Assembly: GCF_015291665.1 (NCBI RefSeq)
Contig: NZ_CP030048.1
Span: forward strand, 4,030,001-4,094,000
From: Bradyrhizobium sp. CCBAU 53338
Lineage (GTDB): Bacteria > Pseudomonadota > Alphaproteobacteria > Rhizobiales > Xanthobacteraceae
Direction: 5' to 3'
DNA length: 64,000 nt
A program made the translations under genes and the position numbers. Position 1 is the stretch's first letter. Every line of letters starts with the position of its first letter. Positions 55,986 through 63,326 of this stretch are shown piece after piece. A model generated the notes under the pieces. The model was given only the letters and a program-made list of their open reading frames with translations, had not been told where the DNA came from and made no database searches.

Positions 55986-56507
55986 ATGGCAAACGAGACC
56001 AAATTACCCGTGACGAAATCTGCAACGTCGCCGACAGTCACTGGACAGACCTGGCGACCGTTTCAGGCATTGAGGAGCGAGATCGACCAGATCTTCGACG
56101 AGTTCGGCAACGGCTTCTGGAACCGGCCTTTCCGGTCTCCTGCATGGCTCGAACGCGAACTTGCCAAGTCGATCTCGGCGCCGGCGGTCGATGTCGTCGA
56201 AAGCGCCAACGCGTATGAAATCACGGCGGAGCTTCCGGGCCTGGATGAAAAGAACATCGACATCAAGCTGGCCAATGGCGGCCTGACCATCAAGGCCGAG
56301 AAACGGGAAGAGACCGAGGAGAAGAAGAAGGACTATTACGTTTCCGAACGCCGCTATGGCACTTTCGAACGGTACTTCACCCTGCCCGACGGCGTTAACG
56401 CCGATAAGATCGAAGCGACCTTCAAGAACGGCGTCCTCAAGGTTACGCTTCCGAAGACCGAGGACGCGCAGAAGTCGGCCAAGACGATCAACGTGAAGGC
56501 CGCCTGA
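55986..56507 (+). CDS. Hsp20 / alpha-crystallin family small heat shock protein
   Basis: A 173-residue chaperone that holds unfolding proteins. The alpha-crystallin domain covers about residues 63-155, with VDVVESANAYEITAELPGLD and the closing GVLKVTLPK motif. The N-terminal WRPFQALRSEIDQIFDEF is typical of class A type. The ATG at 55986 has AGGAG 8 bases upstream; an ATG at 55980 is too close. A hairpin follows the stop. Confidence 0.93.
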   Translation: MANETKLPVTKSATSPTVTGQTWRPFQALRSEIDQIFDEFGNGFWNRPFRSPAWLERELAKSISAPAVDVVESANAYEITAELPGLDEKNIDIKLANGGLTIKAEKREETEEKKKDYYVSERRYGTFERYFTLPDGVNADKIEATFKNGVLKVTLPKTEDAQKSAKTINVKAA

Positions 56508-56516
56508 GCGACATTG

Positions 56517-56550
56517 CCGAGGCGGGACTACATTCGCAGTCTCGCCTCGG
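56517..56550. terminator. Terminator between hsp20 and the pseudoprotease gene
   Basis: A 13-bp stem with one G-T pair (CCGAGGCGGGACT / AGTCTCGCCTCGG) and an 8-base loop between two convergent genes. Confidence 0.7.
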
Positions 56551-56568
56551 ATGACGCGCAATGGTCCA

Positions 56569-57318
56569 TTACTGCGCGGCCACAAAGAGCTTCCTGACCG
56601 CGTCGACCGGCACTGCGAACGCAAACCCGCTCCGTCGTGCGAGGACCACCCCGATCAGCTTCCCCTGCATGTTGACCAGCGCGCCGCCCGCATTCCCTTG
56701 GCTGACGCGAACGTCCGATTGGATCAGATCGGTATTGGCAATGCCCGGGCACGAACGATGCAAGGCCGACACAATTCCAAGTGTCACGCTCTGTCCCCAA
56801 TCACCGGGATTGCCGATCGCCAGCACCGGGTCTCCCACGTCGAGCGCACCGGCATAATCGAGCGTCATCGCGCGAAGATGGTCGGGCTCCACCCGGAGCA
56901 GCGCAACATCATCTCGATCGGACCGCACGAGCACGAGGGCGTCCAACGCTCGCCCATCCTGGAGCTGAGCCTTTACGACGGTCGCACCGGCGACCAGCTG
57001 ATTTGCGGTCACGATGAAACCTGCCAGGGCATCCACGACGACACCCGCTCCCTGCCGTTCGCGCAGCCCGGGAGGATCCGGGAATCCGGCTTCCGGATCA
57101 TAGATCCTCGACTCCGATCGCATACCCCAGGCCCGGATTCCCACCACGGCCGGCGAGATGCGTTTCACGAGAGGCGCAAGGTTCGTGGTCGAAAACGCTT
57201 CTGTGTGTTCCCTGTAGAATTCATTGCCTCGGCAGACCCCGGATCCGAGGACGAGCGCCAGACTCAGCGCCGACACGCCTGTCCATTTGAGAGAATGGTA
57301 GAAGGAGCTACGCGACAT
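56569..57318 (-). CDS. DegP/HtrA-like pseudoprotease lacking catalytic His and Ser
   Basis: A 249-residue exported protein with a trypsin-like S1C fold and a signal segment (WTGVSALSLALVLGSGV). The fold markers are clear: GAGVVVDALAGFIVT, IGNPGDWGQSVTLGIVSAL and GGALVNMQGKLIGVV. However, the position of the catalytic His is Gln107 (VTANQLV for VTNNHVV) and the catalytic Ser is Ala210 (QGNAGGAL for GNSGGAL); only Asp137 remains. No PDZ domain follows. The frame is intact, so it is probably a non-catalytic chaperone or binding protein rather than a decayed gene. Confidence 0.85.
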   Translation of the reverse strand: MSRSSFYHSLKWTGVSALSLALVLGSGVCRGNEFYREHTEAFSTTNLAPLVKRISPAVVGIRAWGMRSESRIYDPEAGFPDPPGLRERQGAGVVVDALAGFIVTANQLVAGATVVKAQLQDGRALDALVLVRSDRDDVALLRVEPDHLRAMTLDYAGALDVGDPVLAIGNPGDWGQSVTLGIVSALHRSCPGIANTDLIQSDVRVSQGNAGGALVNMQGKLIGVVLARRSGFAFAVPVDAVRKLFVAAQ

Positions 57319-57384
57319 GAGAGACGCCTCCGACGATCCGAGTGACGCTGCTCGGAGAGCCTAACCACAGCGGTTTGGCGCGAT

Positions 57385-57398
57385 TTGAGGATTCTCAA
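57385..57398. promoter_or_regulatory. Symmetrical FNR-like box upstream of the pseudoprotease gene
   Basis: TTGAGGATTCTCAA is perfectly symmetrical in its TTGAG / CTCAA arms and differs from the FNR/FixK consensus at one position per half. It lies 67 bases upstream of the pseudoprotease start. Confidence 0.35.
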
Positions 57399-57569
57399 GG
57401 TTCGGCACGGCCGTTTCGGAACCTTCCCGTGAACGTCGGGCGCGAGCCCCCGCGCCTTGTTGCGTGCGGCGCTACGGATATTTCCCTAGGTGACGGGCCC
57501 GAATTTCAGTTGCCCGACTGATGCGTTAGAAGCAGATCGCCAGCACGCATTCGGGTCGTTGAGCCCGCA

Positions 57570-57785
57570 GTGAATCACTCGATCTACATCGTAGATAAGA
57601 CGACCCACCTGAAGGTGGTCGTATTGGTGCTTGTCGGCAGCATCGCCATGATGGCGATGTCGTTGACGGCCCGCATGGCACACCCGGACGTCAATGCGCG
57701 AGTGACGGCGGCCCGGACCGTGTACCAGCCTCATTCAGGCCATGCGCTTGCCGAAATGACCCGACTGGAGAAGCATCCGATCTAG
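57570..57785 (+). CDS. Small single-span membrane protein
   Basis: A 71-residue protein: polar start NHSIYIVDKTTHLKV, one transmembrane segment (VVVLVLVGSIAMMAMSLTA) and a soluble tail. GTG start. Proteins with this MNHSIY...THLK pattern recur in Bradyrhizobium as far as I recall. Followed 25 bases later by another tiny gene on the same strand. Confidence 0.65.
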   Translation: MNHSIYIVDKTTHLKVVVLVLVGSIAMMAMSLTARMAHPDVNARVTAARTVYQPHSGHALAEMTRLEKHPI

Positions 57786-57810
57786 ATCCCATTTGGTGGA
57801 GGATACCCAA

Positions 57811-57945
57811 ATGACGAATGAAGCGATCAAGGCGCTGATGGTGCTCGCGCTCTACGGAGTGCTCGAGATCGCGTTCTTTTCCTCGTCGATCGGCAGCTTT
57901 GCCAGGCGTACCGTGCCGTCCAGAAAGCGTCGCGCTGGTAGGTAA
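57811..57945 (+). CDS. Very small membrane protein (44 residues)
   Basis: MTNEAIKALMVLALYGVLEI, then AFFSSSIGSF and a basic tail (ARRTVPSRKRRAGR). One membrane helix with a strongly positive C-terminus. GGAGGA lies 7 bases before the ATG, an excellent ribosome site. It probably forms an operon with the 71-residue protein gene. Confidence 0.6.
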   Translation: MTNEAIKALMVLALYGVLEIAFFSSSIGSFARRTVPSRKRRAGR

Positions 57946-57987
57946 ATTCGCGAGCGCGGCTCTGAACGATGGCGGCTTTCGCTTTGA

Positions 57988-58746
57988 CTAGAGGGGTTCG
58001 TCATCGAGGGTGGACGGCTCCGTCTGAAGCGACACGAAGTCGCCTCCGCCGTAATCCTCCTCGGGATCGGGTTGTTCGGACTGGACACAAAGGCGGTCAT
58101 CGACCCTCCGAACGCCTGGAACGTTCTCGCACGTCACGATGACTGCCCTACGCGCGTTTCCTGCCTTGACGACGCCACGCAGGGTGACTGTGCCATCCTT
58201 CACGCTGACGTTCAGGCAGACCGGTTGCCACGGTATTCCGGCCAGTGCGGCAATAACGGACCGGCGGACCTGATTGTCATCCCTGGCGTAGCCGGAAGCG
58301 CTCGTCAGCGGACCGGCAATTGCGGACAGGAAGTCTGATCGGGTGATGATGCCGACGATACGCTCGTCACGCATGATCGGAACATGATTGAAATGCCGCC
58401 GCTCCATCAAGTCCGCGACCTCCGCAAGCGTCGCCTGCTCAGTGGTCGAGACCGGTTGGCGGGTCATGACTTCCTCGACCGTGCCTCCGTGTTCCTTCAC
58501 GAACTCACCTGCGATTCGATTGGTACCGAGCAGCATCGTGAGCAATCGGTTGCGCACGTGCTCCGTCCCGATTTCGGCCCGCCTGAGAAAGTCGCTCTCG
58601 CAGAGGATGCCGACCAGTTTCCCCGCCTCGTCCACGACCGGCAGGCCACTGATGTGATGGGCAAGCATCACCTTGACTGCATCGGCGATCGGCGCGTCGG
58701 GCCGGATCGTCACGACGCGTCGGGACATGATGTGGTGTGCGCGCAT
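57988..58746 (-). CDS. CBS-pair and BON domain protein
   Basis: A 252-residue cytoplasmic protein. CBS 1 (about residues 7-60) has MSRRVVTIRPDAPIADAV and HISGLPVVDEAGKLVGIL. CBS 2 (about 90-145) has MTRQPVSTTEQATLAEV and HFNHVPIMRDERIVGIITRS. A BON domain (about 155-220) follows with VSVKDGTVTLRGVV. CBS pairs bind adenine nucleotides; BON domains often bind membranes or partners. The start is 51 bases from a perfect FNR/FixK box shared with the divergent cytochrome gene. Confidence 0.9.
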   Translation of the reverse strand: MRAHHIMSRRVVTIRPDAPIADAVKVMLAHHISGLPVVDEAGKLVGILCESDFLRRAEIGTEHVRNRLLTMLLGTNRIAGEFVKEHGGTVEEVMTRQPVSTTEQATLAEVADLMERRHFNHVPIMRDERIVGIITRSDFLSAIAGPLTSASGYARDDNQVRRSVIAALAGIPWQPVCLNVSVKDGTVTLRGVVKAGNARRAVIVTCENVPGVRRVDDRLCVQSEQPDPEEDYGGGDFVSLQTEPSTLDDEPL

Positions 58747-58796
58747 GTCTTTCTCTCCGAGAGACGCAAGAAGTATTTGCCGTGGCAGATGATGTC

Positions 58797-58810
58797 TTGA
58801 TCAGGATCAA
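58797..58810. promoter_or_regulatory. Perfect FNR/FixK-type box in a divergent promoter
   Basis: TTGATCAGGATCAA is an exact TTGAT-N4-ATCAA palindrome, placed almost midway between the CBS-BON start (51 bases) and the cytochrome start (55 bases). One dimer could activate both genes. Confidence 0.75.
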
Positions 58811-58864
58811 GTCCGGAACAGGCCGCGGTGCCATCCTGACCGCTGAAATCGGAACACTTCGATC

Positions 58865-59572
58865 ATGCGCATGCGAACGGTTCTGTTGGTTTGGATCCTC
58901 GTCACGCTGTTCGCCTCCAGCGCTGCGGCCCCGGCAGACGTGTCTGTCGCACTGTCCGACCTCATGACCAAACTCCAGCTTCAGCACGCGAAATTATGGT
59001 TTGCGGGCAAGCTGAGCAATTGGCGCCTGGCGGACTACGAGGTTCAACAGATCGGGGCGAATCTCGAAGCGGCGCGCAAATTGTTGGCAGACCCGTCGCA
59101 AGCCGATCGGGTTCAGGAACGGCTTCGGGCCGTGCGCAAGGCACTCCAATCGAAGGACGTTCCCGCGTTCATGGCGTCGTATGGCGCTCTGACAAACGAG
59201 TGCAACGGGTGCCATCGGAGCAGCGGATATGCCTCGATCGTCATGCAGATCCCGCTCACCCTACCCGTCCCCAATCAGTTGTTCGTCGACCAGGTGTCCG
59301 AGGGCCGTGCGCTTGCCAATGCATCTTGCGGGACCTGCCACCTCGTCGCTGATACCGTGAGGGACACGCCTGCCTTCCGTCCACCACCACCAGGCTTTCC
59401 GGAGATCGTCAGCCGACCCTCGTTCTCCGCCGACGGCCTCCGGCAGTTCCTGACGTCAAGCCATCGGCGCCTCGGTCCGGATCAGGCCATGCCGAATCCG
59501 AGACTCTCCGAATCTCAGATCGAAGCCATCGTGGCCTATCTGGAGACTTTGCGCGCGGACCAGCGTCACTGA
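58865..59572 (+). CDS. Diheme cytochrome c
   Basis: A 235-residue exported protein. Signal peptide: RTVLLVWILVTLFASSAAA. Two heme-binding sites: CNGCH (113-117), at the end of a helical cytochrome-c'-like N-terminal domain, and CGTCH (155-159), in a C-terminal class I type domain with a possible axial Met in DQAMPNPRLSES. Likely periplasmic electron carrier. It is divergent from the CBS-BON gene over a perfect FNR/FixK box, which suggests low-oxygen expression. Confidence 0.88.
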   Translation: MRMRTVLLVWILVTLFASSAAAPADVSVALSDLMTKLQLQHAKLWFAGKLSNWRLADYEVQQIGANLEAARKLLADPSQADRVQERLRAVRKALQSKDVPAFMASYGALTNECNGCHRSSGYASIVMQIPLTLPVPNQLFVDQVSEGRALANASCGTCHLVADTVRDTPAFRPPPPGFPEIVSRPSFSADGLRQFLTSSHRRLGPDQAMPNPRLSESQIEAIVAYLETLRADQRH

Positions 59573-59582
59573 GACCAAGCCG

Positions 59583-59735
59583 TCAGCCGAAATCGGCGAT
59601 ACAGGCATCGAATGCGAACGTCGCTTGATAGATGTGCCCGCGTATCAGCCGGTGCCGATAGTCGGTCAGGTACTGCGCCGCGACGTCGCTCCAGATGGCG
59701 AGAAATCCCGATCCGCGCATCGCCCTCCTGCTCAT
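59583..59735 (-). pseudogene. Truncated reading frame coupled to aroQ (DUF4286-like N-terminus)
   Basis: A 50-residue frame starting at the ATGA overlap with the aroQ stop. GSGFLAIWSDVAAQYLTDYR followed by RLIRGHIYQ resembles the N-terminal segment of DUF4286-type proteins (FLAIWSD... then TDYLHWLTREH). The sequence then diverges and stops far short of the roughly 200 residues of that family. Best read as the remnant of a downstream gene cut by a deletion or frameshift. Confidence 0.45.
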
Positions 59736-60226
59736 GCTTTGCCCGCCGCCGCGAGCCCATGCAGAGCCGGCGGGATGGTTGCGGGCAATTGTCCGAGCCG
59801 CTGAACGGCCGCCAGCATCGCGGCGAGATAGCCATACGGGCCGAGGCCGCAAATCATGGCCGTGCAGGCGCTCGACGTGATCGAGTGGCGGTGCAACTCG
59901 TCGCGGGCGTGAATGTTCGAGATATGCAGCTCGATCTTCACGCCCTCGAAGATCTTCAGCGCATCGATCAGCGCGATCGACGTGAAGGAATAGGCGGCCG
60001 GGTTGATGATGATCGCGTCCGCCGTGCCGTGCGCGGACTGGATCAGGCTGACGAGTTCGCCCTCCATGTTGGACTGATGGAACGAGAGCGAGACCCCGAG
60101 TTGGTCGGCCATCGCCTGGCAGCCCGTCTCGATCTCCTTGAGCGTCGTCCGACCGTAAATATGCGGCTCCCTGATGCCGAGGAAATTGAGATTGGGCCCG
60201 TTGAGGATCATGATTTTGGCGGCCAT
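59732..60226 (-). CDS. aroQ: Type II 3-dehydroquinate dehydratase
   Basis: A 164-residue shikimate-pathway enzyme. Motifs are ILNGPNLNFLGIREPHIYG (with the catalytic Tyr at the end), FHQSNMEGELV, IINPAAYSFTSIALIDAL and IELHISNIHARDELHRHS (catalytic His and Arg). Slightly longer than many AroQ proteins because of a C-terminal tail. Bradyrhizobium-type genomes often carry extra AroQ copies, sometimes for quinate use; the neighbours here do not show which. Confidence 0.9.
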   Translation of the reverse strand: MAAKIMILNGPNLNFLGIREPHIYGRTTLKEIETGCQAMADQLGVSLSFHQSNMEGELVSLIQSAHGTADAIIINPAAYSFTSIALIDALKIFEGVKIELHISNIHARDELHRHSITSSACTAMICGLGPYGYLAAMLAAVQRLGQLPATIPPALHGLAAAGKA

Positions 60227-60401
60227 TGCCCTGCTCCGTTCCAATTGTTTTTCGCTACGACCAGCCGCGAACCATTTTGCCGGAATCGTCACCAGTCCGG
60301 GGAACAATACCATCCCGAACAGGACGATCAGCTGCCCAATCATGAAGGGCCAGATCGTCGGCGTACGACGCCGCGCAGGACCTTTGGAAACACCGCATCG
60401 A

Positions 60402-61217
60402 TTAGCGCAACGGCAATTGCTCCAACTGGCTTTGCGCCTTCCTTACGGTCGCAGCGAACCAGCTCTGGCTTGGTGCTTCCCTGGCGAAACACTTCGTGTA
60501 GGCATCCATCGCCTGATCTTCCCTGGCCATGGAATCCTGCGGGACCTTCCTGGCCATCATCTGCTTCCAGATCTTTTCGCAAGCCGCGATCTCGGCCGTC
60601 TTCACGGCTCCGCTTGCCGCGAGGAAATAGACCTTATCGCCCCGGATCGCCACCACATCGATCTCGTGCGGCGGCCCCTTCAAATCGCCATTGCCGCGGA
60701 CGCCGAGCACGGCCACTGCGGCACTGACAGACGCCGGCTTTGTGATCGGCAATTCTGCATATTTGGCGAAGGCCGCGTCCTGGATGGCCTGATAGTAGAA
60801 GCGATCCGATCGGATCGCCGCATCGATCTCCTGCGGCATGCCGTCCTTGCAGTGCTCGCGCAGCCAGTGTTTGAGCAGCGAAATCGTGGTCACCACGGCC
60901 TGCTGCTTGTCGCCTTCGGTGGCAAAGCCGAGCCCGTCGAGATGGCCGAACCCGATGTCCTCCTTGAACAGCGTGTCGACGTTCGATTTGCCATCGGCCG
61001 GGAGCCCCTTGATCGTGACGGGACCGACAAAGCCACGCAGTATCCCTGTCGACTCGCTGAGGGCCGCATCGTGCTGCCTAGAGGTCTCGTCGCTTTCCTT
61101 GGCCTTCGAGAACTTTGCAATGTAGCGGTCGCGCAGGTCGAGATAGTGCTGCTCGGGAGACGCCGCGTTTACGCGCGCCGCGAAGGCGAGCAGGCAGAGC
61201 AAGGCGAGCAATCTCAT
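60402..61217 (-). CDS. Secreted hypothetical protein
   Basis: A 271-residue protein with signal peptide MRLLALLCLLAFAARVNAAS. Mostly helical, with few motifs; cysteines are in REHCKDGMPQ, IAACEKIWKQMM and YTKCFAREA. I do not recognise a family. Separated by 94 bases from the amine oxidase gene upstream on the same strand. Confidence 0.65.
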   Translation of the reverse strand: MRLLALLCLLAFAARVNAASPEQHYLDLRDRYIAKFSKAKESDETSRQHDAALSESTGILRGFVGPVTIKGLPADGKSNVDTLFKEDIGFGHLDGLGFATEGDKQQAVVTTISLLKHWLREHCKDGMPQEIDAAIRSDRFYYQAIQDAAFAKYAELPITKPASVSAAVAVLGVRGNGDLKGPPHEIDVVAIRGDKVYFLAASGAVKTAEIAACEKIWKQMMARKVPQDSMAREDQAMDAYTKCFAREAPSQSWFAATVRKAQSQLEQLPLR

Positions 61218-61310
61218 TGCGACGTCCTGAAGGCCGGGAGCGATCTTCAGTCTTGGTGGCGTTGTTGGTCCGGAAGGTTCATCCCGGCGGGGCGCCCTGC
61301 CGACGGCCGG

Positions 61311-63311
61311 CTAGCCTTTGTGGCAGCACGACCCGCTGCCGGCGCCGGCGCGGGTCTGATCGCTGGCCAGCACGCTGCGGCTGTTACGATCAGGCGGAAT
61401 GTCGCCGGCGGCGTTGGCTGCGAAGAAACCGGTCGGCTTCAGCGTGAAGCCGGCATATTCGACCGGCATGATCGGAAAATCCTCGGGCTTGCAGATATGG
61501 GTGTGGCCAAACGAGTGCCACAACACGATATCCGTATTCTCGATGCTGCGGTTCTGCGCGACGTAGCGCGGCAGGCCGTCGCCCCCGGCATGGTTGTTGG
61601 GATAATCGCCGCTGGCGTACTTTTCCGCCGCGTCGAAGGCGGTGACCCAGACATGCCTGGTGGCAAAACCGCCGCGCTTGCGCACGTAGCTGCCCTCCTG
61701 CGCCAGCATCAATGGGCTCGGATTGACGACGAGCTTGTACGCGGGCGCATTGCCGACCGAATTGGTCTCGTTGGGGTTGCTGATCTTCCAGAACCGGCCG
61801 GTCTCGCCATTGGCAATGGCCGCCGCATCCCGCTCGCGTGACAATACGCGCGTCGTCGTGTCGAACACGTTGCCGTGCGGATTGTCGCGTCCCCAGGGCC
61901 GCGGCACGAACTCGTGCTCGCTGACGGTGTTGCCGCCGCCGTCGAGATCCATGTGCATGCGCACGTTGAAGAAGTGCTGATGCGTGGGGCCGCCCAGATT
62001 GTCGTCGACCATGCCGCCCCATTTGTACTTCTCGCCCGGCTGCACGGCGGCGGTCTGGATGATGCCGGTGAGTTTTGTCTCTAACTGGATCGTTCCGTCC
62101 TGATAGAGATACCAGTAGAAGCCATAGTCGTAATTGCCGACGGTCGCGAAGAACGAGATGACGAGGCGCCTTGAACGCCGGACCTCAAACAGGCCGTTGC
62201 GGAATTCGTAGTGTTTCCAGGCAATTCCATAGTCTTCTTCATGCAAGCAGATGGCGTTCTGCATGACGAAGGGCTCGCCCTTGTTGTCGGCGGCCGGCAC
62301 GTCGAAATAGTGGATATTGCCGAGGCAGTCGCAGCCGAGTTCGAGTGCGTTGGCGAGCATGCCGAGCCCGTATTCGCCGGCATCAAACGCCGACTTCCAG
62401 AAATGGTTCGCGGTCGGATCGGCGTAAGGCACCACCATCTCGGTGACGCTGGCGCGATGGATCAGCGAACGCTTCCGGTCGCCGTCCTGGTAGGCAAGCT
62501 GGTGCAGCACCAGTCCCTCGCGCGGCGTGAAGCCGGCGCGAAAGCTCCATTTCTGCCAGTCGACCTTCCAGCCATCGACCCTGAAGCTCGCGCCCTCAGG
62601 CTGCTCGATATGCAGCGGCTTGATGTCGGTGCGCGGATTGGTGACTTCGTGCGCACCGTAGTTTCGTTTCTTGCGCGGGATCGGCACGACCGGATCCTCG
62701 TCGGTGAGGTCGATGACCTTGCCGCCGATCAGATCGACGACGGCAACGACGCCCTCGATCGGATGGGCGTAGCCGTTGTCCTGGAGATACTCCCGGAAGA
62801 AGCTGACGGCACGAACGATGCGCGCACCGCGCTCGTACTCATAGTCGAAGAAGCCTGAAGAAAACGGGTCGACCTGGACCAGTTCGATGTCCTTGTCCGT
62901 GAGGCCGCGCCGAACCATTGCCGCACGCCAGCCGGGATCGGCCTTGACCACGGCCTCGCACTTGAAGAACTCCTCCAGCATGACCGATGGCTGTCCAAAG
63001 GGCGCCTCGCGGTTCGGAATGACTTTGCGGCCGACGATCTCCTTGCTTGCGAGATCGACGATGTGCTCGGTCGCTTCGCCCGTCATCACGTCGAGCGTCA
63101 GCGCAAAGGCGCGGCGCGGCACGCTGCCTGCGGCCAACTCCTGCTTGGTAGGCTCCTCCAGCCGCACAGTCGGGAAGCGGCAGCTTTCCGGCGAGACGGC
63201 TGCTGCACGCACCACCGTGCAGGCCGCGGTAATCTCCTCCGCCGTCAGCGGATCGAGCGGATGCAGCGTCGCGCTCTGCGCCTGCGATTTGGCTTTGGCG
63301 GTATCGAGCAT
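61311..63311 (-). CDS. Copper amine oxidase (primary-amine oxidase)
   Basis: A 666-residue enzyme that oxidises primary amines to aldehydes, ammonia and H2O2. The topaquinone precursor is Tyr394 in VGNYDYGFYW, the catalytic base Asp is in AFDAGEYGLGM (about residue 309), and copper ligands are in PTHQHFFNVRMHMD and SFGHTHICKPEDFP. N2/N3 domains precede the catalytic domain. No signal peptide is visible, so it is cytoplasmic or exported in another way. The C-terminal extension ends CCHKG. Confidence 0.95.
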   Translation of the reverse strand: MLDTAKAKSQAQSATLHPLDPLTAEEITAACTVVRAAAVSPESCRFPTVRLEEPTKQELAAGSVPRRAFALTLDVMTGEATEHIVDLASKEIVGRKVIPNREAPFGQPSVMLEEFFKCEAVVKADPGWRAAMVRRGLTDKDIELVQVDPFSSGFFDYEYERGARIVRAVSFFREYLQDNGYAHPIEGVVAVVDLIGGKVIDLTDEDPVVPIPRKKRNYGAHEVTNPRTDIKPLHIEQPEGASFRVDGWKVDWQKWSFRAGFTPREGLVLHQLAYQDGDRKRSLIHRASVTEMVVPYADPTANHFWKSAFDAGEYGLGMLANALELGCDCLGNIHYFDVPAADNKGEPFVMQNAICLHEEDYGIAWKHYEFRNGLFEVRRSRRLVISFFATVGNYDYGFYWYLYQDGTIQLETKLTGIIQTAAVQPGEKYKWGGMVDDNLGGPTHQHFFNVRMHMDLDGGGNTVSEHEFVPRPWGRDNPHGNVFDTTTRVLSRERDAAAIANGETGRFWKISNPNETNSVGNAPAYKLVVNPSPLMLAQEGSYVRKRGGFATRHVWVTAFDAAEKYASGDYPNNHAGGDGLPRYVAQNRSIENTDIVLWHSFGHTHICKPEDFPIMPVEYAGFTLKPTGFFAANAAGDIPPDRNSRSVLASDQTRAGAGSGSCCHKG

Positions 63312-63326
63312 CGTGATGTCCAGAAA

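Noticed and set aside
57486-57734. An 82-codon leftward frame opposite the small membrane protein at 57570
   Set aside because: It is His/Arg-rich without features, whereas the rightward frame has a clear membrane helix and family-like start.
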